Positions 1 through 9,824 of a stretch of 64,000 bases of DNA are shown in pieces. The notes beneath the pieces are model-generated. The model was not told where the DNA came from. It saw nothing but the letters and a program-made list of their open reading frames with translations, and searched no databases. Position numbers and translations under genes: made by a program. Position 1 is the first letter of the stretch; the number at the start of each line of letters is the position of its first letter. Origin of the DNA: JACKAF01 sp041391485 (GTDB taxonomy: Bacteria > Bdellovibrionota > FAC87 > UBA2466 > JACKAF01); contig JAWKNY010000006.1 of assembly GCA_041391485.1 (NCBI GenBank), forward strand, positions 62,001 to 126,000. Reading direction: 5' to 3'.

Positions 1-1
1 G

Positions 2-151
2 GCTCCTGAGACCCCTGTGGCTCCGGCGAAGCCTGAAGTTCCCGAGCTGAAGGATCTTCCGAAACGCAACGAAGGTCCTACGCTGCGCGATCTTCCGTCC
101 CGCGGCCGTTACGAAGGGCTAGACCTTCAAAATCTTCCTGGTCGTAGATAG
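2..151 (+). CDS. C-terminal end of a Pro-rich protein (partial)
   Basis: An open frame enters from the left edge and ends at a TAG at 149-151, giving about 49 residues. The fragment is rich in Pro, Glu and Leu and repeats a short D-L-P motif (KDLPKR, RDLPSRG, LQNLPGR), which suggests an extended or disordered tail. A strong intrinsic terminator follows within 40 bases, supporting a real gene end. The protein family cannot be recognised from the tail alone. Confidence 0.6.
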   Translation, partial: APETPVAPAKPEVPELKDLPKRNEGPTLRDLPSRGRYEGLDLQNLPGRR

Positions 152-186
152 TCCAGGAGACTGCGAAAGCTAACGACGACAAAAGT

Positions 187-217
187 GGGAATGGAGTTCG
201 CTCCATTCCCATTTTTT
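187..217 (+). terminator. Rho-independent terminator
   Basis: Perfect 10-bp stem (187-196 pairing with 201-210), TTCG tetraloop and a run of Ts at 212-217. It ends the transcription unit of the partial gene at the left edge. No gene is seen between it and 367. Confidence 0.9.
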
Positions 218-366
218 GATGGGCAGTGGGATGCGCGGCGGTTGAGAAAGCGCGGCTTCTCTCCCGCAGGGGTCGAATTCACCCTTGTCTTTGGTGCCGC
301 ACTGCGCTAGCTGCAAGAGTATAAGGCATTTGGGTTTGCAAAAAAGAAGTTGGATGGAGTACGCGA

Positions 367-1665
367 ATGGATAAGACGCTGAAGCTTAGCTCTATTTTCG
401 GAATTTGGATTCTGATTCAATGCTCGCTTGGATTCGCGTTCGAACGGGAGCAAGAAAAAGAAATCCAAATTACCGCCAAAGACGAGCAAACGGTACTGGT
501 ACAACCTAAAGTTTGGGTGGAGGTATTCCAGTCCAATTACCGCCCTATCATGCCTCGCCTTGCCGGAGACTACGTTTTCTACTCAAGCTTGAATGAACGA
601 GACACGCGCCTGGGGTGTTTAGGCCGCCATGTCTACGCGTTGCCAGTGAAAGAAGTTAAGGGCAAGCGCGAGGAAGTTCTCGTCGGCCGCTACGACTGCG
701 TGCTGCAGCTTCAAACTTTCGGTACGGACCTCTTTGTCACCTACCGCCACACCCCAACCGTTGCTGAAAACTCTACCGTGAAGGAAACACCTTCTCCGGA
801 GCTGCGGATAGACAAGATCGCCGCTGCAGGAACCGGAGCCATGACAGTCGATCGCAATAAGTTTCCCGAAGTGGTCGGAGAACGCGGGCAAGCCGCCCAT
901 CAAGTCCGCTTTGCCGTCAAAATGGATGACCTGAAACGCTCACGCGACACGCGCGCGCAACGCACCTCTTTAATCAACAAGGACGAACTCTTCGTCCTTG
1001 CGGAAGTGGGCGAAGGGGACAAACGCGAAACCTTTTTGGACATTTTGAGCATCAAAGATCCTTGGGACTCCAGTGAGCCGGTGATTGATGTGCCGATAAA
1101 GTCCGAAGCCGTTGCGGATTTTCTCATCCCGCGCTCCAACTCGCTGATTCTCGCTTTAGATGGCACTCGAGTGAAAATGGGCCAACTGCTTTTCCTTGAG
1201 TGGGATGGCAAGGCCCTCAAGGTAACCAAAGAAGTGGGTAAGCCCGATCGTTTGACACCGAGCTGGACGGAAGTCGATGAGTCTGATTTTGCAATTCGCC
1301 ACCCCCGCTTCCTGGCTCTCACGCCTAATGGAATGCTCGGCAGCGAAAAAGGCAGTAGCAGCGGCCAACAGTTCGTCTTCTATTATTCGTTCGAGGACAA
1401 AAAAGTTTACAAAGTTTCCCATCTTTCCCGCTTCATCACTCAGGTAGCGGGCTTTCAGTTCGTAAATTACGGGGACGAACCCGGGCTCCTCGTGACGGAC
1501 TCTGACAACCGTTGGATCCGTTGGTATGGGAATAAAAGCCCATTCCCAAAAGACATGTCGGTCAAGACTCTCGCCGACAAAGACCCGGCCAGTCCCCCGC
1601 CGACGGCACCGCAGCCCAAAGCTAAGGTTCCCGACGAGAAATTGGTTCCTGAGGAGAAGGGTTAA
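367..1665 (+). CDS. secreted protein of unknown function, first gene of a three-gene operon
   Basis: 432 residues. The ATG at 367 follows a GGAG at 356-359. The N-terminus is a Sec signal peptide (hydrophobic stretch FGIWILIQCSLGFAF, likely cleaved near residue 24). The mature part is mixed alpha/beta without a family I recognise; regularly spaced hydrophobic strands and phrases such as DNRWIRWYG hint at a propeller-like fold, which is only an impression. The C-terminal 35 residues are rich in Pro, Lys and Glu. The next gene starts 29 bp downstream behind its own AGGAGG, so the two are probably co-transcribed. Confidence 0.8.
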   Translation: MDKTLKLSSIFGIWILIQCSLGFAFEREQEKEIQITAKDEQTVLVQPKVWVEVFQSNYRPIMPRLAGDYVFYSSLNERDTRLGCLGRHVYALPVKEVKGKREEVLVGRYDCVLQLQTFGTDLFVTYRHTPTVAENSTVKETPSPELRIDKIAAAGTGAMTVDRNKFPEVVGERGQAAHQVRFAVKMDDLKRSRDTRAQRTSLINKDELFVLAEVGEGDKRETFLDILSIKDPWDSSEPVIDVPIKSEAVADFLIPRSNSLILALDGTRVKMGQLLFLEWDGKALKVTKEVGKPDRLTPSWTEVDESDFAIRHPRFLALTPNGMLGSEKGSSSGQQFVFYYSFEDKKVYKVSHLSRFITQVAGFQFVNYGDEPGLLVTDSDNRWIRWYGNKSPFPKDMSVKTLADKDPASPPPTAPQPKAKVPDEKLVPEEKG

Positions 1666-1694
1666 TTGCTCACGCTAACTAGGAGGATAAAGCC

Positions 1695-3053
1695 ATGAAG
1701 GCTACCGCACTTTTCTTTTTGCTCGCGACGATGGTCACTTCAGATTCTCGTTGGGACTCGCGCCCCTCGGAAATTCTCATCACTAATGCCAGCCTCTGGA
1801 AGGTAAATAGTGTGCAGATGGGAAAAACCGCAACGACCGTCAACTATTTTGAGAATGCCAACGTCAGCACAAACCAAATCGACACGACGATGAAGTTCTT
1901 GATCCTGGATCAGAACAAGGTCAATACGACGGAAAAAGCTTTTATCCGCTTCGACTTCGACAAGGAAAAAGAAACCTTTTCCATCAACTCGGAAAAAGTC
2001 GTGCAAAAATTGAGAGAGCTGAAGGTGGGACTCCCTGAGGGAGACCTGTTCTTCCTGCCTGGAACGAACACCAAAGAAGTCTTTGCTAAGAACGAGAAAA
2101 AGACGAACGAATGGTACCTGCTTCCCACAAGCCTACTCGAAGGCGCGGTAAAAAAAGAGGAGAATGCCACCGAGGAAGCCAAGCCCTCCAAGGTTCAGCA
2201 GTTCTCGGTTACCGACGGCAACCTAGTCCTCAATAACCAGCAGCTTGAGCTTTCCAAGATTTCTAAGCCCATCATTTCGAGCGCTCTTATTGAGTGGGGA
2301 GATCCGGAAGCGATTCAGACCGTTCGCAACTCCCTCTACAAGAAAGTGAAAAAAGATGGGGACGAAGCTCAGGAAGTAGAGGAACTCATTCCCGCGCAGC
2401 TCTACAATAAGCACTACATCAAATTACCGCTGGAGATTAAGATCGAAAACTCCAACCTGGGCGAAAGCGATCAAAAAGAAGCCACCGACGAAGGAAAAAT
2501 TGAAGAAATTTTTCTTATCAAGCATCGCTTGCGAGGGGATGGGCCTGGCTTCCTGTGGGTAAAGAAGGACGTAGAGCAAAAAGAAGTCCTTTTCCTGATT
2601 GAGGTTCCCGTCTTCAATCACAAGAACGGTACTTACGAGTTTGAGATCCCAGCCCGCTGCTTCATCGACCAAGTCGTTACGAAGCGGATCAAGGCGCCTG
2701 ATCTCAGCTGTCTCATCCCTAAGAATAGTGAGTTTGAATCCGTAAACGCGTGCAAGTCCGTCAAGGTTGCAAGCACGGCCGAAAATGCGGAAAAGAAAGA
2801 GGACGAGAAAGAGGCTACACAGTTGCGAATCGTGGGACGCTTACCGGGGGACTTCAACGAACAGACAGACAAGCCGGTAACCTTCTGGCTCAAGGCGCGA
2901 GAGGATCTGGATATCTACGAGCTTAAGCTTAAGCCGGGGTCCGATCTCTCAGTAGACACTCCGCCGGATGAGAATGTGTTCATCCTGGACGCGGCGACGT
3001 GCCAGCCTAAACCACTGTTCCCGAACTCGGCACGCGTGCCTTCGGGTAAGTAG
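1695..3053 (+). CDS. secreted protein of unknown function, second gene of the operon
   Basis: 452 residues. The ATG lies behind a clear AGGAGG at 1681-1686. A short signal peptide (MKATALFFLLATMVTSDS) is followed by a very charged Lys/Glu-rich mature protein. Two or three Cys residues lie in the C-terminal third, in contexts such as PARCFID, DLSCLIPK and VNACKSV, so disulfides are possible in the periplasm. It lies 29 bp after the upstream secreted gene and 19 bp before the next one, so all three are likely exported together. No family recognised. Confidence 0.8.
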   Translation: MKATALFFLLATMVTSDSRWDSRPSEILITNASLWKVNSVQMGKTATTVNYFENANVSTNQIDTTMKFLILDQNKVNTTEKAFIRFDFDKEKETFSINSEKVVQKLRELKVGLPEGDLFFLPGTNTKEVFAKNEKKTNEWYLLPTSLLEGAVKKEENATEEAKPSKVQQFSVTDGNLVLNNQQLELSKISKPIISSALIEWGDPEAIQTVRNSLYKKVKKDGDEAQEVEELIPAQLYNKHYIKLPLEIKIENSNLGESDQKEATDEGKIEEIFLIKHRLRGDGPGFLWVKKDVEQKEVLFLIEVPVFNHKNGTYEFEIPARCFIDQVVTKRIKAPDLSCLIPKNSEFESVNACKSVKVASTAENAEKKEDEKEATQLRIVGRLPGDFNEQTDKPVTFWLKAREDLDIYELKLKPGSDLSVDTPPDENVFILDAATCQPKPLFPNSARVPSGK

Positions 3054-3072
3054 GGTTTTTTAGGAGGAAAAC

Positions 3073-4407
3073 ATGAAGGCCAAAGTCTACGCGAGTTTAC
3101 TCGCGAGTGTAGTGATCTGTTCAGCGCACGTTCAGGCGCAAGAGAAAGCTCCAAAAGAGCCACCCTCTCCGCCGCCAGTCGTCGCCCCAGCTCCCAAGGA
3201 AAAACCCGCAACCGTTCCGAACCCGAAGGTGGACGAAGTTCGCGACCTCGAGAAAAGGTTGCAGGCACTGACGAACGCGATCGGTAACCTGCAGCTTACG
3301 ATGGTGGAAGTGTACTGCGAGCAATGCCCTATCGCGCTCAAAAAGCAAAACCGGGAGCTCGCCCCTTACCTTCACATTGCCGGTCGATTTAGCATTCTCC
3401 GCGAAGGCCTCTACCAGGCCCGGGATTCGCTAAAGGACCTCCCTTCCCTCAGCGAGGAGAAGCGTAAAAGCATCCTGGAAGAAGTGGCGCGCTTTGAGGG
3501 GCGTCTGCAGCTTTCTGCGGCCTCCATTCAGGCTCTGGAGCCCGGAGAGAGCAACCCCCTCTACCACCAGGTGGAAAAACGCCTGGCTGACGTTTATGCT
3601 TTTTTTGAAGGGAAAAATGAAAAGCCCGAGGTCAAAAAACAAGGGACTCTCAACGAGGACGTGGCCATCATGTGGCGAGCGGCCCATCACCTTTCGCGTT
3701 CCCGACTGAGCAGCAACGGCGTCCGCCAACAGGCCAAAGCCGTCATTCAGAAGCTTGAGACGCTGCGGGATAGTGAGGATGCAGCGAAAATACATTCCAC
3801 TTTGGACTTGGTGTTTGAGCAATTGCAACCCAACTACCTGCTCATCGATCAATTCGGCATGGAGTACTCACTCTTTACAAATGACGAAGAAGAGGCGGTT
3901 CGCGAAGCGGCGGTGAATTTACTGGGTGCTTCAGAACTTTTTGCAGAACACTCGAAAAGCTGGGCGCACGCCGAATTCACCAAACGTCGGCACGAACGAC
4001 TTAGTCTTGCGTCGGCAGAAGCTAAGGCGAACGGGGACGCGACAAAAAGCAAAGTGCTCGCGCTCTTTTTCTACAGCGAGAGCAAACCGTTTCGACCTTC
4101 TGCTTCGGTTGTCGCTGCACTCAAGGACAATGCCATCGGGTACATTCCCGAAGCTTACGTGCTTACTAGCGACGACAAATCACAATCCCGTTTGATCGAT
4201 CACCCCGCCTTTTCAGTGTTGAAAGGAAAACCCGGCGTGGTGTTTATCAATTATAAGGATCTGAAAGTGAAACCTATCGACGAGTCGTCTCCTTTCTTCC
4301 CGCAGAAGACTGGAACGATGTTCGCCAAATCAAAGCAGCGATCCAACAAGCTGCAAAGACTCTACAAAATAGCAAGAACACGTCCGATATATGGTGACGT
4401 GTATTGA
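3073..4407 (+). CDS. secreted coiled-coil protein of unknown function, frameshift near the C-terminus
   Basis: Third gene of the operon, with AGGAGG at 3062-3067 before the ATG. The signal peptide ends near AHVQA, followed by a Pro/Lys linker and a mostly helical body (heptad-like stretch from VRDLEKRLQALTNA onward) with a Cys pair in VYCEQCPIAL. The open frame runs to 4407, but its last 38 residues are Lys/Arg/Thr-rich and look like a shifted frame. The alternative frame from about 4294 gives a natural helical tail (LPAEDWNDVRQIKAAIQQAA) ending at a TGA near 4395. One missing T in the TTTCTTCC stretch would explain it. The function is unknown. Confidence 0.75.
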   Translation: MKAKVYASLLASVVICSAHVQAQEKAPKEPPSPPPVVAPAPKEKPATVPNPKVDEVRDLEKRLQALTNAIGNLQLTMVEVYCEQCPIALKKQNRELAPYLHIAGRFSILREGLYQARDSLKDLPSLSEEKRKSILEEVARFEGRLQLSAASIQALEPGESNPLYHQVEKRLADVYAFFEGKNEKPEVKKQGTLNEDVAIMWRAAHHLSRSRLSSNGVRQQAKAVIQKLETLRDSEDAAKIHSTLDLVFEQLQPNYLLIDQFGMEYSLFTNDEEEAVREAAVNLLGASELFAEHSKSWAHAEFTKRRHERLSLASAEAKANGDATKSKVLALFFYSESKPFRPSASVVAALKDNAIGYIPEAYVLTSDDKSQSRLIDHPAFSVLKGKPGVVFINYKDLKVKPIDESSPFFPQKTGTMFAKSKQRSNKLQRLYKIARTRPIYGDVY

Positions 4408-4794
4408 CGTATGTTGTGGCGCTTTTGGTCATACCGACTAGAAGCGCCACAAAAACCCCTCCCCGCAACGGCTGCTCAATTGACAATAAGCGACACAACT
4501 TCGACTATCAGCGTAACGGTTGATTGGAAATGATCGGCACAAAGATTCGGGACAATGTAGAAGGCTAAAGTAGAGTTAACTATCGGAGGCCGACTCTGCT
4601 TTAGTAACGCCAATGACTATCACCGGTCCAGGATCGTGCGGTTTCGTTCGGATGTGTTGGGGACTTTACTCTGTCGACGACAAGAGACTATCTAAGGTGA
4701 CCACGCGTCTCGCGAGTGATCGCGGCAAATGCCTTGCGTGACGAATGCGGTTGTATCCAATTGCCTTTAGCTAATGCAAAAAAGGAGGAGTCAA
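4408..4794. other. 387-bp intergenic stretch without a recognisable gene
   Basis: Overlapping small open frames exist on both strands, but none has a ribosome binding site plus plausible protein composition. I see no terminator hairpin, tRNA or repeat. It presumably holds the promoter of the small Cys-rich gene at 4795. Confidence 0.5.
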
Positions 4795-5110
4795 ATGCGT
4801 TACGCATTAACCATGTTAGTCGCTCTTTTCATCACCAGTGCGAGCTTCGCCGCTGATGTCAAGAGAGTGAAACAGACGTACTCGCTTGTCAGTTGGATGC
4901 CGTCACTCAGATCGACGCTTCGGCTGATGAACAGTGCGATGCTACAGCCAGCTACGGCCAGAAGAAGGCCGTGGTTCACGGCGACCCCAACGGTCGTTGT
5001 GAGATCTTCATTGCCTATGACTACTGTCCGCGACGCGCAATCAGAAAGCTCTCGAAAAATGCCGCTGCAAATACAGAGTCTGCAAGATCGTGGAAGATCC
5101 ACGCTGGTAA
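4795..5110 (+). CDS. small Cys-rich secreted protein, two frameshifts
   Basis: The ATG at 4795 sits behind AAAGGAGGAG (4781-4790). The signal peptide MRYALTMLVALFITSASFAA is followed by a mature part of about 85 residues. No single frame covers it. From about 4885 the natural sequence continues in another frame (ACQLDAVTQIDASADEQCDA, then GRCEIFIAYDYC). From about 5040 it continues in the third (KALEKCRCKYRVCKIVEDPR), ending at TAA 5108-5110. Assembled this way the protein has at least seven Cys residues, typical of a disulfide-stabilised secreted protein. Family unknown. Both shifts may be sequencing errors. Confidence 0.65.
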
Positions 5111-5340
5111 TAAAATTCCTTCCTAGTTAGAGGGAACTGAGTGTGAGGAGAATTCGCGCCACACAACAGAGAGTCACCCGTGACGTGGGCTCCTCACACT
5201 ATTGAATTGCAAGTTTTTGTCGGAAAGACTAAGTTTGGCTTAAAGTGGTCCAGCCTAAGTCGTCAACGCAGACTGGCCATAAACCTTTGTCGTCGTTAGC
5301 TTTTTCGCAGTTTTTAGCGAATACAGACAGGGGTTAATAA

Positions 5341-7152
5341 ATGCAGAGCTTATCTAAGGCCTTCGTGGCCTCGTTCTGGACTCTCTTTATCTTTGGGGGG
5401 CTACTTTCTAGCAGCCCACTTCGAGCGCAGGAAAAGACCTTACCGGTCCCTAAAACCGCCGTTCGGGCACCGGCCTTGCACGACTCACTCGTAGACAAAT
5501 GGAAAGACCAGCAAGACGAAAGCTTCAAATTGGATGTTTCTGGTCCTCAAAATAGAGGTTTTCAAGTCGTTGTAACGGGCCCGCAGCAGAATGACCGGTT
5601 TTCCGCTCACGTAGAGCGCAGCCTTCAGGCCATGATTCTGAGATCGGTGAAATATAAGGATGCCCCTCTCGAAGGCCTCAACATACAAAAAGACGGCACG
5701 GTAACCTACAACGGCACAAAGTATTCCGTGTGGTTTCGGATTAACGGCTCCAATGTAGGCAACGATACGTTGACGAATATGCGAGGTCAGCTTTTTGAAC
5801 AATTCAGTAAAGTCGTGAGCGGTCCGCGACTCGAAGCATTTGATCTTTACCTTGGCAAGAAGGTCTATTTCGGAATCCTTCTGGACAGAGAACTTGTCGC
5901 CAATAAGAACGACGAAGAAGAGCTTCTGGACATGGTCAAGGCGCTGATGGAAGGCCATACGGTCAAAGAGTTTGAAGTCAGCGAAACGGGTGACCTTATC
6001 TTTAATAAAAAGGTAATCAGTCTACGCTTCTTTTACCCGGACAACGGCAAGTCCAGCTATTTTACCCTTCCCGAACATGATGAGCTCACCAACAAGTTTG
6101 TTCGACATATTCGCTACGTCTATGACAAGCGCGTGAAGGAAGTGGAAAAAACGCCTGAAAAGGTAACCGAGTTCAAGGGACCGGCCCTTGTCGAACGCAT
6201 TGAGAATCGCCCTGACCTCAAAGAGGGTATTCACGTCAGCAAGCTCGCGGCAGAGCTACCCCATTTTCGTCGTTTGCTTTCGCATTTTTCAAAAACGCAT
6301 CCGGACTTGTACACCCGACTCCAAAAGGAGCTGGACTCTAACTCCGGCCTGCGCGTAGAGATGCTCCCTGTGAATTCGCTGAAAGCCGTTGACGACGGTT
6401 TCCACTTTGCGCACGTCATCTCCTACAACGGCCGAAGAATCGTCATTGCAGAAAACAAGTGGAACTCGCTCGACAAAAACCGCTTAGCGGATCAGGGCGA
6501 GAACCAGATGGTCAACCGCTCTTACTGTTTGTTGTACGCCCTTTTGGAGCGCATTCTGCCCCAAACGGACAGCAAGCGAACCTCAAAAGCGCATGAGCTC
6601 ACTATGGAGCTAGCGTTCCTGGTAGAGGACAAGGGCAAGGTGGAAGCCATCGACAAAGAAGCCATGAAGAAGTTGGTGGATGGCTTTGTAGTGAGCGATC
6701 GAACCGAGCGACTGCGCGCTTACGTCACTGACATGGCGCAACTTCTAAAGCGGGACAAGGACTACCTGGACGGGTTAGGACCTTCCGGCAAAGAAATGGT
6801 GGAAGTACTCTTGCTTGCGAAGGAACTCGCCGAATCGCAGGCAAATGAATCTTTGGATTTGGATTTTAAAGAAGTATTAGGGCGATCCACCGGTAGCGAA
6901 GTTGCTGGCCCGGGTTCCGTAAACCTTGCGCTCTGGCGCCTTTTCCAAACCATGCAAAAGGATCCGCATTGGGCCAAAGAAATCTATCAGCGCCAAGCCG
7001 TACTGCGTGAAGCCGCAGCGCTCATCCTGAAAGGCGAAATTGAAAGTGCTGAGGATTTGAAAAAAGCCATGGAGCTGCTCAAGGAATCAAAAAAGCCGAA
7101 GATCGAAAATCCAACGCCGCCGCCCGCGCCTCCTACTGAACGCGAAGAATAG
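5341..7152 (+). CDS. secreted 603-residue protein of unknown function
   Basis: The ATG at 5341 is preceded by AGGGG at a 6-7 base spacing. Signal peptide with hydrophobic core FVASFWTLFIFGGLL, cleavage likely after SSPLRAQ. The N-terminal half of the mature protein is beta-rich with two related-looking segments (SVWFRINGSN near residue 135, SLRFFYPDNG near residue 230). The C-terminal half is helical and charged, and the tail is Pro/Glu-rich (IENPTPPPAPPTEREE). The composition resembles that of the operon at 367-4407. No family recognised. Upstream, 5111-5340 holds no gene. Confidence 0.8.
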   Translation: MQSLSKAFVASFWTLFIFGGLLSSSPLRAQEKTLPVPKTAVRAPALHDSLVDKWKDQQDESFKLDVSGPQNRGFQVVVTGPQQNDRFSAHVERSLQAMILRSVKYKDAPLEGLNIQKDGTVTYNGTKYSVWFRINGSNVGNDTLTNMRGQLFEQFSKVVSGPRLEAFDLYLGKKVYFGILLDRELVANKNDEEELLDMVKALMEGHTVKEFEVSETGDLIFNKKVISLRFFYPDNGKSSYFTLPEHDELTNKFVRHIRYVYDKRVKEVEKTPEKVTEFKGPALVERIENRPDLKEGIHVSKLAAELPHFRRLLSHFSKTHPDLYTRLQKELDSNSGLRVEMLPVNSLKAVDDGFHFAHVISYNGRRIVIAENKWNSLDKNRLADQGENQMVNRSYCLLYALLERILPQTDSKRTSKAHELTMELAFLVEDKGKVEAIDKEAMKKLVDGFVVSDRTERLRAYVTDMAQLLKRDKDYLDGLGPSGKEMVEVLLLAKELAESQANESLDLDFKEVLGRSTGSEVAGPGSVNLALWRLFQTMQKDPHWAKEIYQRQAVLREAAALILKGEIESAEDLKKAMELLKESKKPKIENPTPPPAPPTEREE

Positions 7153-7157
7153 CTCGG

Positions 7158-7436
7158 CTATTCTCCGTAAATGTAGCGAGTCTGTGCGCGACGGAAAAAC
7201 TCAGCGTCGTAAACCCGTCGAGCTTCTGGTTCCCGCTTTTCAGTCCAATGCGGGGGAGCGTCGGCCAAGGTACGTTGCGAATCCGCCGTTTGGTTCGGCG
7301 TCGGCAACAAGGCTTTTAAGCTGATCTTATACAAAGGTGTGGTACCGCTCACGGCCTTGGGGTTTCGTTCCGTCGCATTCACCCAGCTGGGAACACAAAG
7401 AATGGCGAGTGTAAGAAAGTAGAGAATGAATCTCAC
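7158..7436 (-). CDS. small secreted protein of unknown function
   Basis: About 92 residues from a GTG at 7436. This start is chosen because GGAGGAAGC lies directly upstream, while the longer open frame would read through that ribosome binding site. Signal peptide VRFILYFLTLAILCVPSWVNA, then a 70-residue polar mature part ending in FFRRAQTRYIYG. It converges on the 5341 gene with only 5 bp between the stops. Function unknown. Confidence 0.65.
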   Translation of the reverse strand: MRFILYFLTLAILCVPSWVNATERNPKAVSGTTPLYKISLKALLPTPNQTADSQRTLADAPPHWTEKREPEARRVYDAEFFRRAQTRYIYGE

Positions 7437-7544
7437 CGCTTCCTCCTCCACCTATATTGTACCGCGTCACGCCTTAGCTTTCCAGCCGGTACATTTGGTA
7501 CGCCTGTAATTTCAATTAGTTACAATTATGGAAAGATCTTGGAG

Positions 7545-9821
7545 CTAGTCGGCCACATTCAAGCGGGCCGCTGCCACGGCTTTGGGACTGCCCGATACCG
7601 GCAGAGCGGTGCTGCCCGCCACAATCAGTCGCCGAGAACTCCCCGTGCCTTTTAGCACACCCCCGACGGCCTCATCGGTACCATCGCCCAGGTGCAGTTT
7701 CAGTCGTCCGTTTGTTCCGAAAGCCAGATCCGGCGTTAGCGTGGAAGAGAAGCGTGCCACGGCAAACGCGTTTCCGAAACCCTGCTCGCCGGCGTAGCCA
7801 ATCGCCAAAATCTTGCCGTCTTCCTGTCGTGCCAGCCCGTTCACCACACCATTGGATTCGCCTTCAAACGCAAGCGTGCGTTGCTGCTGCACGCCCCCAA
7901 ACGTATTGAGACGAGCGAGTGCAAACACGTTCTGATTACCCTGACGCGTATAACCGCCAAGGTAAATGTCAGATCCATTCACCAGAATAGCGTTGGCTAC
8001 ATCGTGGTGGTTTTCTCCAAAATCGATCAGGGTCTTGTTGCTCGCGGAAAGACCGGAATCCAAGCTGGCAAAAGCCATATTCAGGTACCGACCGGCACGG
8101 CCATAACCGGCGACGTAGGCCAGTGAGTTGGATACCACTTGAACGGCATAGGCGGCGTCATCCCCGTCACTATTCCCTCGAGAGCTGTTAAAATCAAACG
8201 TCGAGTCGCTGAGCAACACTCCTACCGAGCTGTAACGAAGCGCTAGCATGTCACTCACTTCGCCTTCGCTACCTGTACGCCGGCTAGCTCCCACAACAAG
8301 GATCTGTCCGTTCGGCTGGATCGCAACCGCATGGCCGGAATCGCCAATTGTTCCAACCGAGGTTTTTACAATTCCCCCCGCAAAATCATCGTCCAAATCT
8401 CCCGTACCGCTCAATAATCGCACCACGGCGACGTGATCCCGGCCCGACTCCACTGTGGTTCCTACAACAACAACGTTCCCACTGGAATCCACGGCTACGC
8501 CATGAGCGACGTCTCGAGAGGATCCGACGTCTACGGATTGGAGCCACGATAAGGTGTACGACGATGAGGCGTCGTTGAAGACGAATTTAGCTACTACAAA
8601 ATCGGAGTTGGTCGTGGATTGGCTGGTACCAACGACATAGTAGTTGTTTCCCGAGGCCGCCACCCCGCCAGCGACAGCACTCACCCCACTCGCGGTGATT
8701 CTTCCATTTCCGTTAAACGAAAGATCCAAAGCACCGGCGCTCGTGATGGCTACGTTCTCCGAGTCCCCCGTCAACTCCGCCGCACTGGCGCCCAAAGTAG
8801 CCGTGGTACCGGAAGCTTTGTAAAAGACCGGGACCTTCTCAGTCTGTGCCGGCAATAGGATCGACGGAATAGGTACCGAACAACTGGGGTTCGAATAAAA
8901 ACTTCCACCCGTCGGAGTTACTAGCGTGTTTTCGCTACTCACCGTGGGATTGGGACCTTCCTGAAGGCCGATTTCATAACGGCCGCACAGATCGCGGCCC
9001 AATTGGGTGGCGCCTTCAATCGCTAACCTAGAAGGGAGCCCCGCTTGGGTCGTCACCACAAAGACCGAACTCGCAGCGGCCGTCAGATCATTCTCCGACG
9101 CCACATCGTTCAGATAGTACACGGTGCCCGTACCCAAGGAATTTAGGGACACCGTAGTAGTCGGGTTAGAACAATTTGAGTTGGAAAAGAATCCGCCGGA
9201 ATTGGTGCTCACTGGAATCACCTGCGGGCCGGAAACCGTATTGAGGTACCGATCGGTGCGGGCCACCGAGTACGCCCCACAGCTGCCCGTGGGCAAAAAC
9301 GAAGGGCCAGAGAAAGTAAAGGCCGTTGCAGACGTAGGGATGACTCCCACCAGATAATCTCCGCTTTGGACGCTAGGGACGTACGCGCGAATCTTCGCGT
9401 TTCCAGATTGGGTGTGGCGCAAATAGACCGTGAGCTGACTTACACCGGAACCAAAGACGATGAGCGAACGCCCGGCTACGCGCGGAGCACGATTGAGCGC
9501 CGAGCACCCCTCATGGGTGTAAAAGGACTCGCCCGTTTCCTGCGTCCCTTGCACTATTACAAGCAAGACTTCCATGGGAGATTTGGGCGACGCCGGATCT
9601 CCGGCGGTATTGGAGAGCGAAAGACTGAGGGCGACGCAATCACCGGCGGTGATACTGGCACTTCCTGTAGCCCGAGTAATGGACAAGCGCGCTGGGAGAA
9701 TATTCGCATCCCCGCGCAAGGCATCCGAGTCCCCGCGCTGCTTGAAGGACATGAGCCCAAAACAGCCGCTCAAGGTCAGGGAACCCAGTCCCCAAATTGC
9801 AATTTTCAAGAAATGCTTCAA
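7545..9821 (-). CDS. lipoprotein with Ig-like and delta-60 repeats
   Basis: 758 residues. It starts at a TTG at 9821 preceded by GAGG, 4 bp after the stop of the upstream protease gene, so the two form an operon. The N-terminus carries a lipobox (LTLSGCFG). Residues of about 25-370 form three or four repeats of 90-100 residues, each with a Cys-containing GSFYSNPSC-type loop (bacterial Ig-like). Residues of about 370-758 are delta-60 repeats forming a propeller-like array (LDLSFNGNGRI, AVAIQPNGQILVVGAS, LARQEDGKILAIGYAG, LDFAFGTNGRL-type phrases). Likely a surface-anchored adhesin or binding protein. It is paralogous in architecture to the 11550-15327 gene. Confidence 0.85.
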   Translation of the reverse strand: MKHFLKIAIWGLGSLTLSGCFGLMSFKQRGDSDALRGDANILPARLSITRATGSASITAGDCVALSLSLSNTAGDPASPKSPMEVLLVIVQGTQETGESFYTHEGCSALNRAPRVAGRSLIVFGSGVSQLTVYLRHTQSGNAKIRAYVPSVQSGDYLVGVIPTSATAFTFSGPSFLPTGSCGAYSVARTDRYLNTVSGPQVIPVSTNSGGFFSNSNCSNPTTTVSLNSLGTGTVYYLNDVASENDLTAAASSVFVVTTQAGLPSRLAIEGATQLGRDLCGRYEIGLQEGPNPTVSSENTLVTPTGGSFYSNPSCSVPIPSILLPAQTEKVPVFYKASGTTATLGASAAELTGDSENVAITSAGALDLSFNGNGRITASGVSAVAGGVAASGNNYYVVGTSQSTTNSDFVVAKFVFNDASSSYTLSWLQSVDVGSSRDVAHGVAVDSSGNVVVVGTTVESGRDHVAVVRLLSGTGDLDDDFAGGIVKTSVGTIGDSGHAVAIQPNGQILVVGASRRTGSEGEVSDMLALRYSSVGVLLSDSTFDFNSSRGNSDGDDAAYAVQVVSNSLAYVAGYGRAGRYLNMAFASLDSGLSASNKTLIDFGENHHDVANAILVNGSDIYLGGYTRQGNQNVFALARLNTFGGVQQQRTLAFEGESNGVVNGLARQEDGKILAIGYAGEQGFGNAFAVARFSSTLTPDLAFGTNGRLKLHLGDGTDEAVGGVLKGTGSSRRLIVAGSTALPVSGSPKAVAAARLNVAD

Positions 9822-9824
9822 ACT

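Noticed and set aside
255..300. tRNA-like T-arm (GGGGTCGAATTCACCC)
   Set aside because: The 7-base loop is out of register with the TTCRA consensus, and no matching acceptor stem, D-arm or anticodon arm could be built around it.
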